A DNA stretch of 32,097 bases from Microcoleus sp. FACHB-DQ6 (GTDB taxonomy: Bacteria; Cyanobacteriota; Cyanobacteriia; Cyanobacteriales; Microcoleaceae): contig JACJNV010000399.1 of assembly GCA_014695175.1 (NCBI GenBank), positions 1-32,097 on the forward strand, given 5' to 3'. The notes beneath the pieces were generated by a model. The model was not told the origin of the DNA. It did no database searches and saw only the letters and a list, made by a program, of their open reading frames with translations. The translations under genes were made by a program, and so were the position numbers. Shown in pieces: positions 1 through 7,187 of the stretch (position 1 is its first letter; each line of letters begins with the position of its first letter).

Positions 1-286
1 TGCCGATATGTCCGGGCTGTCCTCCTGGTTTGCGCTTTGGCTCGGACTCTGACTCTTTTGAGTTGTCAACTTTGGCTGTCTCTGATTTCTGTATCAGAGC
101 GCTTGATGGGGGTTTCGATGATGTTTTGCTATTGCTAGGCTGTCTCTCTTGGAGCTTTTCGAGCTGGAGTTGTAATTTTTCAATCAGCTTCTGTTGGGTG
201 AGCACAATTTTGACCAGCTCCTGGTGGCTCAACTGGTCAACCATTTCTAATTTTAGTGCTGCTGATAACTCTGACTTTTCGCTCAT
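1..286 (-). CDS. IS66-family transposase, N-terminal part, cut by the window edge
   Basis: Reading the minus strand from the ATG at 286-284 gives about 95 residues without a stop before the sequence ends. The protein starts MSEKSELSAALKLE, continues with a leucine/glutamine-rich helix likely to form a coiled coil (LIEKLQLQLEKLQERQ), then a low-complexity stretch with SSKPPSS, then KRKPGGQPGHIG. The order coiled coil, SSKPPS, K-R-x-P-G-G-Q-x-G-H-x-G is typical of the leader and zinc-finger region of IS66-family (TnpC) transposases. The DDE catalytic part lies outside the window, so it cannot be said whether the gene is intact. No tnpA or tnpB is visible upstream, which would fit the IS66 subgroup that carries only the large transposase gene. 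The plus-strand reading frame over the same bases is a shadow. Confidence 0.72.
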   Translation of the reverse strand, partial: MSEKSELSAALKLEMVDQLSHQELVKIVLTQQKLIEKLQLQLEKLQERQPSNSKTSSKPPSSALIQKSETAKVDNSKESESEPKRKPGGQPGHIG

Positions 287-404
287 CTGACTACATTACC
301 ATATTTTTCAGCTCTCACGCTCACTATTTTTTACCTGAATCCTTACATTTCATTATCCTTGTTTGTTTTATTATTTAATAGCTAACCGGATTTAATATCA
401 CGAG

Positions 405-527
405 TTAAGCAGCGATTGACTGAGCGATCTTTACGCTCGCAGATAGGACGGCGGTACCTGCGATCGACAACCCGCGCTCTGTACGGATAATAGCCGACGG
501 AGCATTAGATGCTAAGCTCATACTCAT
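405..527 (-). pseudogene. truncated DUF433-family gene fragment
   Basis: On the minus strand an ATG at 527-525 (a second at 521-519) opens a 40-residue frame. Its first 25 residues end with IIRTERGLSIAGT, which is the usual start of DUF433 proteins (family members continue R-I-T-L-Y-D-V-M-D-Y). After G-T, at about 453-458, the reading changes to unrelated sequence and stops at 407-405, so only the beginning of the family is present. The fragment lies between the IS66-type transposase and the hydrolase gene, so an insertion that cut the gene is a reasonable inference. The family assignment rests on my memory of one short motif, hence moderate confidence. Confidence 0.42.
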
Positions 528-547
528 AGCCTGTTACTAACTTATGT

Positions 548-1573
548 TTATTGTACCTCAAACTGAGTAGATTTAACCACATTCATTCCCGCCGCCGCAA
601 ATCTTTGAAAAGCTGCATCTGCTTGTTCCGTAAAATCAACAACACTCGGAACAACCACAGGCGAAGTGCAATCTTCCAGCAAATAAACCTTCTTTGCCAA
701 ATTCGGCTCTCGCGCCAAAATTTCCGTTAACAAATCATCAATTGTCCAAGCAACGCAGTGACTTTTAGCTTGTCCGGCAATAATTACTGAATCAAAATCG
801 AGCAATTTATCAATAAACTTAGCATTTTTTTCCGCAATCGGATTGCCGTCGAATCCATCTAAAACTTCAGGCCGCAAAACAGAATAGTTTTCTGTCAGTG
901 GATTCCCGCCTTTGATTTCAAAAAGTGCTTGGCTGTTGCGGGCTATAGTATGAAAAAATACTGCTTCTTCCACCGCAGAAACCAGCGCGTGTCCGATGCC
1001 GCCCAGCATCGAGTGATAGGGCCAAATTGTCAGGGGATATTTCCCATCGTCGCTGAGTTTTTTGACGTAGTAGCAAGCCTGTTTTTCCAGTGCTGAAAAA
1101 TTGGCGCCGCTGATGCTGTGGGCGACGGCTGGGTTGACTTTCCAAATGCCTTTTTGGACATCTTCGAGTGTAATAGAAGTGGCGGCTGGTAGGGGGTGTT
1201 CGCCTGCTTCGTCGATCCAAAAGATTGGATGAAAAATTTGCATGGCGGTGTGGGTGTCCATTGTCGGCGCAATGGTTGTAATTGCATTTAAATTGCGATA
1301 GATGAATTCGCACAGCCGCAGGTTGTCATCAACTGCACCGCTACCGGAACGCCCGCCCACAAATAATTCAAATTCGGGCAAGCAAAAGGTATTTTGGGCG
1401 TCGATTATCAGCAAACAAATGCGGTTTGTGTCCCTTGCGGCTGGCTGGATGTTGTGCTGTTTTGCCCAATCTTTCGCTTGGGCGGCGCGTTCTCCGTAGG
1501 GGAATCGCCAGACTTCGCCTACTTTTTTATGGTCGAAATGTTCGGGTATTGGAAATTGGGTTTTTGGTGTCAT
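548..1573 (-). CDS. isochorismatase/nicotinamidase-fold cysteine hydrolase
   Basis: This is a 341-residue protein of the isochorismatase-like hydrolase fold, whose members cleave amide or vinyl-ether bonds (for example nicotinamide to nicotinate). The expected catalytic pattern is visible: Asp58 in LLIIDAQNTF, a candidate catalytic Lys221 in FEIKGGNP, and nucleophile Cys273 in AGQAKSHCVAWT. The segment IWPYHSMLGGIGH matches the W-P-x-H-x-x-x-G-x-x-G-x-x-x region of nicotinamidases. It is longer than usual nicotinamidases (about 180-220 residues), with about 45 extra N-terminal residues and inserted segments between the catalytic motifs, so the substrate cannot be named. Gene order gives no pathway: the preceding fragment is broken and the next gene is divergent. 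Confidence 0.72.
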   Translation of the reverse strand: MTPKTQFPIPEHFDHKKVGEVWRFPYGERAAQAKDWAKQHNIQPAARDTNRICLLIIDAQNTFCLPEFELFVGGRSGSGAVDDNLRLCEFIYRNLNAITTIAPTMDTHTAMQIFHPIFWIDEAGEHPLPAATSITLEDVQKGIWKVNPAVAHSISGANFSALEKQACYYVKKLSDDGKYPLTIWPYHSMLGGIGHALVSAVEEAVFFHTIARNSQALFEIKGGNPLTENYSVLRPEVLDGFDGNPIAEKNAKFIDKLLDFDSVIIAGQAKSHCVAWTIDDLLTEILAREPNLAKKVYLLEDCTSPVVVPSVVDFTEQADAAFQRFAAAGMNVVKSTQFEVQ

Positions 1574-1651
1574 GACCTATCGCTTGTAGGGTTGTTTACA
1601 GTAATAATTTAAGTTTGGAGTATAATGCTGATAAATATTTGCGGGTGAATC

Positions 1652-2383
1652 ATGGCCAAAGAACGAATCCAAGATTATGCTAGGGTAAAATTTAAACGCA
1701 TAGTGTGGTTTTTTTCGCTCGCACTTTTGCTAGCTCTCTTAATTGTAGCAACTAGATCTGCCTACGTTCAAGATGTTTTGAGAACTCTGTTAATGCGGAT
1801 CGAAGATTTAGGCTGGTGGGGACCAGTGGCTTTTGTAGCTATTTACAACTTGGCTACTGTGCTGTTTGTACCGGGTTCGGTACTGACGCTGGGAGGGGGG
1901 GCGATTTTCGGTTTGTGGTGGGGTTCTGTTTACGTATTTGCGGCTTCGACTTTAGGTGCTGTATTTGCTTTTGCGATCGGGCGCTATTTGTGCCGCGATC
2001 GCGTGGTAAAATATATGGAAGCTCATCCCAAGTTTAAAGCTCTCGATCGCGCAGTTTCCCAACAAGGATTAAAAATAGTTTTTTTGACTCGTCTTTGTCC
2101 TTTATTTCCTTTCAATTTATTGAATTACGCTCTGGGAATTACTCAGGTTTCTTTGAAAGATTACGTGCTGGGTTCCTTGGGCATGATACCGGGTACAATC
2201 ATGTACGTTTACTCCGGTTCTTTGGTGGGAAATATTGCGACTATCGGCGCGTTTTGTCAGTCAACAAATCCCCAAACAGAAGCAGCAAAATGGTCGCTCA
2301 ATATCCTCGGTTTTCTGGCTACGGTTGCTGTAACTGTCTCTCTCACTAGGATAGCTAGCAAAGCTTTGGAAGAAAGTATTTAA
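1652..2383 (+). CDS. TVP38/TMEM64 family (VTT-domain) inner-membrane protein
   Basis: This 243-residue protein is strongly hydrophobic. It has an N-terminal membrane segment (about residues 16-36), then a VTT/SNARE-associated domain with the motifs FVPGSVLTLGGGAIFG and TRLCPLFPFNLLNYALG, and a last membrane segment near 210-235. The G-x-x-F-G and the R-x-x-P-x-x-P-F-x-x-x-N-Y pattern are hallmarks of TVP38/TMEM64 proteins, relatives of DedA. Members are proposed to act in lipid scrambling or membrane transport, but a substrate is not established for the bacterial forms. The gene ends 16 bp before the flavoprotein reductase gene on the same strand, so the two are probably co-transcribed. TVP38 genes beside, or fused to, mercuric-reductase-like flavoproteins are a recurrent arrangement in bacteria. 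Confidence 0.82.
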   Translation: MAKERIQDYARVKFKRIVWFFSLALLLALLIVATRSAYVQDVLRTLLMRIEDLGWWGPVAFVAIYNLATVLFVPGSVLTLGGGAIFGLWWGSVYVFAASTLGAVFAFAIGRYLCRDRVVKYMEAHPKFKALDRAVSQQGLKIVFLTRLCPLFPFNLLNYALGITQVSLKDYVLGSLGMIPGTIMYVYSGSLVGNIATIGAFCQSTNPQTEAAKWSLNILGFLATVAVTVSLTRIASKALEESI

Positions 2384-2399
2384 TTAGCAGGATTTGCCA

Positions 2400-3935
2400 A
2401 TGTCGCAGTCAAAAGTCGATCGCGTAACTGTCCCCCCGATGGACGAACACAACCAGAAATTAGTCTCCTATTTGCATCCGCCCGATTGGGTAAATCCGCA
2501 GCCGGCTAGTTCTTATAATTTAGTAGTAATTGGCGCGGGGCCCGCCGGATTAATTGTGGCTGCCGGTGCCGCAGGTTTGGGCGCGAAAGTTGCTTTAATT
2601 GAAAAACATTTGATGGGCGGCGACTGTTTGAATGTCGGTTGCGTACCCTCAAAAGCTTTAATTCGATCGTCTCGTATTGTCGGCGATATCTCGGAAGCAA
2701 GTAAATTTGGTGTTAATGTTTCTGACAGTGTAGAAGTGGATTTTGCCGCTGTGATGGAACGGCTGCGCCGCATCAGGGCGGGAATCAGCGATGTTGATTC
2801 TGTTGAACGCTACCAGCACAAATTAGGAGTTGATGTTTTTTTAGGTTCGGGTCGTTTTACTAGCAATAATACAGTAGAAGTTGCAGGTCAAACTCTCCGG
2901 TTTAAAAAAGCAGTAATTGCCACAGGTGCAAGGGCGCTACAACCACAAATTCCCGGTTTACAAGAAGCTGGATATTTGACAAATGAAACTGTCTTTAACC
3001 TGACAGAAAGACCTCAACGTTTGGCAGTAATTGGCGCAGGGCCGATCGGCTGCGAATTGGCTCAAGCCTTTCAACGGCTGGGTTCGGAAGTCGTATTGCT
3101 GCACAAAAATGCTCAGATTTTAGACAAAGAAGATGCGGATGCTGCTAAAATCGTGCAGCAGGCTTTTGGACGCGAAGAAATTCAACTAATACTAGAATCC
3201 AAAATAGAGCGCGTTGAGAAAACAAATGCAGGCAAAGTAATTTATTATAAATCTCAAGGTAAGGAAGCATCGGTAACAGTAGATGAAATTATTGTGAGTA
3301 CAGGGCGATCGCCCAACGTCGAAGGATTGAATCTGGAGGCTGTCGGTGTCGAATACGATACACAAACTGGCGTCTTTGTCAACGACAATTTGCAAACTAC
3401 TAATCCCCGCATTTATGCCGCCGGCGATATTTGCATGAAACATAAATTTACTCACGCTGCTGATTTTGCCGCGAGAATGGTAATTCAAAACACTCTATTT
3501 TTCGGACGCAAAAAGCTCAGCGCTTTGACGATACCTTGGTGTACTTACACAAACCCGGAAATTGCGCGCGTCGGATTGGGCGATCGCGAGTTGCAAGCCG
3601 CAGGGATTGATCTCGATACGTTTTTGATACCTTTCGATAAAGTCGATCGGGCAATTATTGACGGCGAAGAGGAAGGATTTGTGAAAATTCACGTCAAAAA
3701 AGGCAGCGATAAAATATTAGGCGCAACTATTGTAGCGCGACACGCTGGGGATATGATCGGCGAGATTACTTTGGCAATGGTTAACAATATTGGTTTGGGA
3801 AAAATTGCTAGCACAATTCACCCGTATCCGACACAATCTGAGGCAATTCGGAAAGCAGGAGATGCTTACAATCGCACTCGTTTGACGCCGTTTGTGAAAA
3901 ATTTGTTCAATCGCTGGTTGGCTTGGACGCGATAA
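2400..3935 (+). CDS. class I flavoprotein disulfide reductase, annotated elsewhere as mercuric reductase-like
   Basis: This is a 511-residue pyridine nucleotide-disulfide oxidoreductase. It has an FAD-binding G-x-G-x-x-G (VVIGAGPAG, residues 42-50), the redox pair Cys76/Cys81 in GGDCLNVGCVPSKALI, a second dinucleotide motif (LAVIGAGPIGCELA), the FAD motif IYAAGDI, and the C-terminal HPYPTQSEAIRKAGDAY dimer-interface region. It resembles MerA in the core but has no N-terminal metal-binding domain and ends FNRWLAWTR, without the vicinal C-terminal cysteines that MerA needs for Hg(II). A function other than mercury reduction is therefore likely. I chose the ATG at 2400 over a TTG at 2394 because the AGGA at 2389-2392 lies 7 nt before 2400. 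It sits 16 bp after the TVP38 gene. Confidence 0.85.
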   Translation: MSQSKVDRVTVPPMDEHNQKLVSYLHPPDWVNPQPASSYNLVVIGAGPAGLIVAAGAAGLGAKVALIEKHLMGGDCLNVGCVPSKALIRSSRIVGDISEASKFGVNVSDSVEVDFAAVMERLRRIRAGISDVDSVERYQHKLGVDVFLGSGRFTSNNTVEVAGQTLRFKKAVIATGARALQPQIPGLQEAGYLTNETVFNLTERPQRLAVIGAGPIGCELAQAFQRLGSEVVLLHKNAQILDKEDADAAKIVQQAFGREEIQLILESKIERVEKTNAGKVIYYKSQGKEASVTVDEIIVSTGRSPNVEGLNLEAVGVEYDTQTGVFVNDNLQTTNPRIYAAGDICMKHKFTHAADFAARMVIQNTLFFGRKKLSALTIPWCTYTNPEIARVGLGDRELQAAGIDLDTFLIPFDKVDRAIIDGEEEGFVKIHVKKGSDKILGATIVARHAGDMIGEITLAMVNNIGLGKIASTIHPYPTQSEAIRKAGDAYNRTRLTPFVKNLFNRWLAWTR

Positions 3936-3989
3936 GTAAATAATCTCAAATCTGTTAGCATCGGAATTATTCCTATCTCTCTTCTCGAC

Positions 3990-4088
3990 CTCTGCGTGAA
4001 TCAGCGTGAATCCCTTGTCATCTGCGGCCCGAGAAATTTTCTTTTTTTCACCGCAGATGAGGGCAGATAAACACAGATTAACGCAGAT
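3990..4088. repeat. imperfect 38-nt inverted repeat in the intergenic region
   Basis: The arms are 3990-4027 and 4051-4088, with a 23-nt spacer. The innermost 10 bp (TCATCTGCGG / CCGCAGATGA) pair perfectly, and 27 of the 38 positions match overall. The arms are made of variants of an ATCTGCG-x-x-AATC unit, so each arm also contains short direct repeats. It lies in the tail-to-tail gap between the reductase gene and the minus-strand kinase/phosphatase gene. It could act as a bidirectional terminator or be a copy of an interspersed palindromic repeat; there is no clear T-tract directly after the stem. Nothing else is seen in the 228-bp gap. Confidence 0.6.
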
Positions 4089-4163
4089 AAATTAGATCAA
4101 TTCCGGGTTACTTTGATTGTAGCATTAGGAGTTGGGAGAGCGCCCGCGCAAACAAACCCTGCC

Positions 4164-5012
4164 TTAAAAATCCCCTTCATCTACTTGAAATACAGTCAAT
4201 CCTAACGACCGCCACATATCAACAACTTGCTGGCGATCGTCCAAAACAAACTTAATGTTATATTTTCCTGCAATATGCCGCCGATAGAACTCCTCTTTAA
4301 TAATCGAATCCTTCCTCATATCTCCGGTTTTCCGCATATAAAGACTGGCATAATTAACGTCGTACTGCTGCAACCATTTTTTAGTTTGGGGCTGACAGTC
4401 ATCCGTCCGGCCCGACACTACAATGATATTAACGCTAGACTGCCACTTGCGAACGGTATCTAAAACTGGCTGATTTGGCAAATCGCGATCGCACGTCGAA
4501 GCATCAAAAGGATTTCTGCCATTGAGAAGTGCCAGCGTACCGTCCATATCAACAATAATTGCATCCGGCAAATCCGGGTTATATTCCGGAGGCTCAACGG
4601 GAACCCGCACGTACTTATTGTACATCTTCAGGATCACATCTTTGCCCACCGAATTAAGCCTTTTCAAATCCCGTTTAATACATTCCTCAACCGGAACTTG
4701 CAAGAAAGAATCATTAACTTCGACAACAGCTTTACCTTTAACTAACTCCTTGATATGCTCGATGTGAGGGCCAAAATTAGTATCATCAACAATGACGTGC
4801 TTGCCACTTTCCAAAGCCATCAAAATAATCGTATCTCTCAACTGCAAAATAAACTTTTCATTCGCCGGCGACCAATGGGAAGCGTGAGCCATTTCTCTGA
4901 GCAAATCTTTATTGCTACGCACCCACTTTGCAGGTTCAGACAGCAGCAATTCCCTAGCAAATTGAGATTTTCCCGAAGCAGGTAAACCAACAAGTACAAT
5001 AACTCTTTTCAT
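4164..5012 (-). CDS. T4 Pnkp-like polynucleotide 5'-kinase / 3'-phosphatase
   Basis: This 282-residue protein has the layout of bacteriophage T4 polynucleotide kinase/phosphatase (301 residues). The N-terminal kinase has the P-loop GLPASGKS (residues 9-16), then NKDLLR, whose Asp36/Arg39 align with the T4 catalytic Asp/Arg, and VIVDDTNF. The C-terminal HAD phosphatase has DMDGT (Asp155, Asp157), VVSGR, and a tail DDRQQVVDMW...GDF that parallels the T4 C-terminus. In T4 the enzyme converts 2',3'-cyclic phosphate/5'-OH breaks into 3'-OH/5'-phosphate ends. The RNA ligase gene is upstream on the same strand. I chose the ATG at 5012 because T4 Pnkp also starts directly with the P-loop strand. A longer frame from 5072 only adds residues encoded by a heptanucleotide repeat (SSFFLLPSSFFLL). 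Confidence 0.9.
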   Translation of the reverse strand: MKRVIVLVGLPASGKSQFARELLLSEPAKWVRSNKDLLREMAHASHWSPANEKFILQLRDTIILMALESGKHVIVDDTNFGPHIEHIKELVKGKAVVEVNDSFLQVPVEECIKRDLKRLNSVGKDVILKMYNKYVRVPVEPPEYNPDLPDAIIVDMDGTLALLNGRNPFDASTCDRDLPNQPVLDTVRKWQSSVNIIVVSGRTDDCQPQTKKWLQQYDVNYASLYMRKTGDMRKDSIIKEEFYRRHIAGKYNIKFVLDDRQQVVDMWRSLGLTVFQVDEGDF

Positions 5013-5020
5013 GGCAATTA

Positions 5021-5065
5021 GAAGGAAGAAGGAAGAAGGAAGAAGGAAGAAGGAAGAAGGAAGAA
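5021..5065. repeat. heptanucleotide tandem repeat (GAAGGAA)6 before the kinase/phosphatase start
   Basis: Six perfect copies of GAAGGAA occupy 5021-5062, followed by a partial unit. The array lies 9-53 nt upstream of the kinase/phosphatase ATG on the minus strand, where it reads TTCCTTC. It has no stop in the frame of that gene, so an ATG at 5072 is open through it. Seven is not a multiple of three, so gain or loss of one unit would shift that upstream frame. Such short heptamer arrays (STRR-type) are common in filamentous cyanobacteria. Confidence 0.9.
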
Positions 5066-5153
5066 TGCTCATACAGCAAGCTTTTTAGCTGTATCTTAGG
5101 TTTAATTAGGTGCATTCCTTTCTTCTGTCAGCTAAAATATAATGTTAATCTTC

Positions 5154-5211
5154 GTTCGTAGTGAGGACTACAGCCCTCATTAAAGAAACGACTGTAGCCC
5201 TTACTACAAAC
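5154..5211. repeat. palindromic repeat overlapping the RNA ligase stop codon
   Basis: An imperfect inverted repeat has a left arm at 5154-5178 (GTTCGTAGTGAGGACTACAG...) and a right arm at 5190-5211 (GACTGTAGCCC...ACAAAC). It is a relative of the palindrome at 21797-21854, with the same GTTTGTAGTGA ends. The ligase stop codon (5206-5204) lies inside the right arm, so the last residues (Gly-Leu-stop) are encoded by the repeat. It could also serve as a 3' hairpin between the ligase and kinase genes. Confidence 0.7.
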
Positions 5212-6289
5212 CTAGATGGATGTAATCTAAACCCAATAGCTCCTCTATTTTATAGATCGTAACATCACGGAGAGCTTCTTTCACTCCCGCAACTCTTCGG
5301 GCCCGCAAAGAAAACAAAATCCCGGAATACGGCAAATGTTTCACAGCTAATGCAAAATCTTTCTGAACTTCGATATGTTCGTGCTGTCGGTAAGCTTCCT
5401 CGATTTCTTCAACCAAAGATTGATATTTGTCTTTAACTTTTTGATACAACTCACTCCACTCAGGAAAATAAGCTAAAAACTCTTCTCCTTCATTAGTTAA
5501 AACAATTTCTATCAGGCGGCGGGTCGAAAACCCTTCGCGGAGATGGGAAATCGCGACATATTGCGGAGACTTAACTTTAACTCTGTTGAAGTTAGCGTCG
5601 CAGATAATATACCCTTCCGAATCCATCGGATCTAAATGTTGAGCCGCTTCGATAACTTCTTTCCAGCTAGTTAAAGGATAGGATGCGACTAATTCCCATC
5701 CGTATTTATTCGCCCAAATACTCGGGTCGGTTTCTAGCAGCGTTTGAGTGTTGCGAACCCCGTGCAGCACGATTTGATTGTTTTTGGGCTGGACAACTAT
5801 TCTATTGTAAGGCGTCATCAACTCAAATATAAAACACTGGTCGGTTTCTTCGGGCAATTGATATCCCAATTCTTGCCAGACTTTCCAAAAAAGTTCGGCA
5901 AAGCTGAATCCAAAACCGTTAACTTCGCCGCTGGCGTCGGGAGTGCCGCTAGATTGCACTCTCCATTCTCCCTTGTAAAAATACAGTACAGTCAGAGAAC
6001 CGTCTAGTTTTTCGTAGACTTTGGCATGACTCCAATCAATTGCAGCGGCGTGAATTTCTCCGTAATTAAAAAATTTGTCGTAGGGATAAGAAACTATCTG
6101 CCAATCTTGAGATGAATCTAAAATAATGCCTCGGCACTGCTGGACTATTTTTTCGCCCAGGGGAGATTCTATCTGCGAGTATTTCAGACAGACTAAATCG
6201 GGATATTGGCGGTGGCGGGTAACTTTGATATGATAAGTTTCGGACAAAGTTTCCAATCCGTGCTGGCGCAAATACTCTTGCAGTTCCAC
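5204..6289 (-). CDS. T4 RNA ligase 1 (Rnl1)-like ATP-dependent RNA ligase
   Basis: This 361-residue protein belongs to the covalent nucleotidyltransferase superfamily and is closest by eye to T4 Rnl1 (374 residues). Motif I is EKLDGSL with the adenylated Lys94. Upstream is QQCRGIILD...YDKFFNYGE, equivalent to the T4 CRGI...EKFFN segment. The motif III region is FIFELMTPYNRIVV (Glu155), motif IV is SEGYII (Glu225), and motif V is VKVKSPQY (Lys238, Lys240). The last third corresponds to the Rnl1-specific C-terminal domain that in T4 favours tRNA anticodon-loop breaks. Translation starts at a GTG (6289-6287) preceded by TAGGAG, six bases away. The kinase/phosphatase gene follows 191 bp downstream. 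The two enzymes together would heal and seal broken RNA. Confidence 0.9.
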   Translation of the reverse strand: MELQEYLRQHGLETLSETYHIKVTRHRQYPDLVCLKYSQIESPLGEKIVQQCRGIILDSSQDWQIVSYPYDKFFNYGEIHAAAIDWSHAKVYEKLDGSLTVLYFYKGEWRVQSSGTPDASGEVNGFGFSFAELFWKVWQELGYQLPEETDQCFIFELMTPYNRIVVQPKNNQIVLHGVRNTQTLLETDPSIWANKYGWELVASYPLTSWKEVIEAAQHLDPMDSEGYIICDANFNRVKVKSPQYVAISHLREGFSTRRLIEIVLTNEGEEFLAYFPEWSELYQKVKDKYQSLVEEIEEAYRQHEHIEVQKDFALAVKHLPYSGILFSLRARRVAGVKEALRDVTIYKIEELLGLDYIHLGL

Positions 6290-6320
6290 GATATACTCCT
6301 AAATTGCTCGCCTTCTCTAT

Positions 6321-6365
6321 ATTATATATGACTTCATATTCTGCCAACCTTGTCAAGATAGTCAA
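6321..6365 (-). promoter_or_regulatory. candidate promoter of the RNA-repair genes
   Basis: Upstream of the ligase on the minus strand is a perfect TATAAT (6326-6321) but no -35 at normal spacing; TTGACA at 6356-6351 is 24 nt away. An alternative pair is TTGACT (6365-6360) and GAATAT (6341-6336) with an 18-nt spacer. The region is AT-rich and is the only gap upstream of the cassette, so a promoter is expected here, but the exact one is uncertain. Confidence 0.3.
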
Positions 6366-6479
6366 AAAACATTTTTTCCGGAAAAGCGAGTGTTAATTTG
6401 GTATTTTGAATTATGGTTGTACATACGTGAATGCGGTTCGCCGCCCAACTAAACTATTGGAATATTAAGGGAAAAGACG

Positions 6480-7040
6480 GTGAAGAAGAAATTATTGCTT
6501 TTGGCTACTTCTGCTTGTGTATTGACGGCTTTAGTACCTCCCTCGGTTGTTTTTGGATCTTCGCAATTGTCGCAGCGACAATCGGGAACAACACAAATTG
6601 CTCAAGGAGGCACTGCGGTTCCGGTAAATCAAATTTTGCAAAAGTTAAAAGGCAAAACGCAAGTGCCTATTTTTATTCCCAGCAGGATTCCGCTTTCGGG
6701 AAAAATGTACTATCCAACTACAGCACAAGCAAACAGCTATACTATTTCAATCGAGTTTAAACCAGATTGCGGCGGTACGACAGTTTGCTCTTTTGGGTCA
6801 ATTCTAGGTCAAAAAGGCGGGGAGTTTACTACAAAACTAGAAGGGGTAACTAAGACGTTAAAAAATGTCAAGCTTGCGGGCGGAGTGAAAGGAGTTTTTC
6901 ATAACGGTTGCGGGGCTTACTGCACAGCAACTCTTCAGTGGAAAACTCAGGGTTTTATGTATACCGTCGCCATTAAGAACGGACGAGAATCTGATTTAAT
7001 TTTAATAGGAAATTCTGCTATTCAAGCTGGGAAGCGTTAA
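6480..7040 (+). CDS. secreted protein of unknown function, single-domain paralogue
   Basis: This 186-residue protein has a clear signal peptide (MKKKLLLLATSACVLTALVPPSVVFG). The mature part, from about residue 50, is one domain: KGKTQVPIFIPSRIPLS, four cysteines (97, 103, 144, 148) including the pair in NGCGAYCTA, and an end at NSAIQAGKR. The same domain, with the four cysteines at matching places, forms the C-terminal part of the next gene. Two disulfides are an inference from that conservation. It starts with GTG at 6480, with AAGGGA at 6467-6472 as a likely ribosome-binding site. I do not recognise the family. Export to the periplasm or beyond is likely; the activity is unknown. Confidence 0.75.
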   Translation: MKKKLLLLATSACVLTALVPPSVVFGSSQLSQRQSGTTQIAQGGTAVPVNQILQKLKGKTQVPIFIPSRIPLSGKMYYPTTAQANSYTISIEFKPDCGGTTVCSFGSILGQKGGEFTTKLEGVTKTLKNVKLAGGVKGVFHNGCGAYCTATLQWKTQGFMYTVAIKNGRESDLILIGNSAIQAGKR

Positions 7041-7072
7041 GTTTAGCAGTCTGGGAGGGACAACTTCTATAT

Positions 7073-7098
7073 GTAGGGTGCGTAAGGGCGCACCTTAC
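7073..7098. repeat. short hairpin GTAGGGTGCG / CGCACCTTAC
   Basis: Ten-base arms (7073-7082 and 7089-7098; 9 of 10 pair) with a 6-nt loop follow 33 bp after the first secreted-protein gene. There is no T-tract, so it is either a weak terminator or one of the short palindromic repeats frequent in cyanobacterial gaps. Confidence 0.45.
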
Positions 7099-7187
7099 CG
7101 TTATTGTATGATATATCTTAACTCGCACTCGCCCCTTACAAGATGCTATTGTTTTTTTTGCGCTGACCTACTTAGGGGGAAATCAGG

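Noticed and set aside
30-290. Plus-strand 86-residue reading frame at the left edge
   Set aside because: It is the antisense of the IS66-type transposase start, which has clear family motifs on the minus strand.
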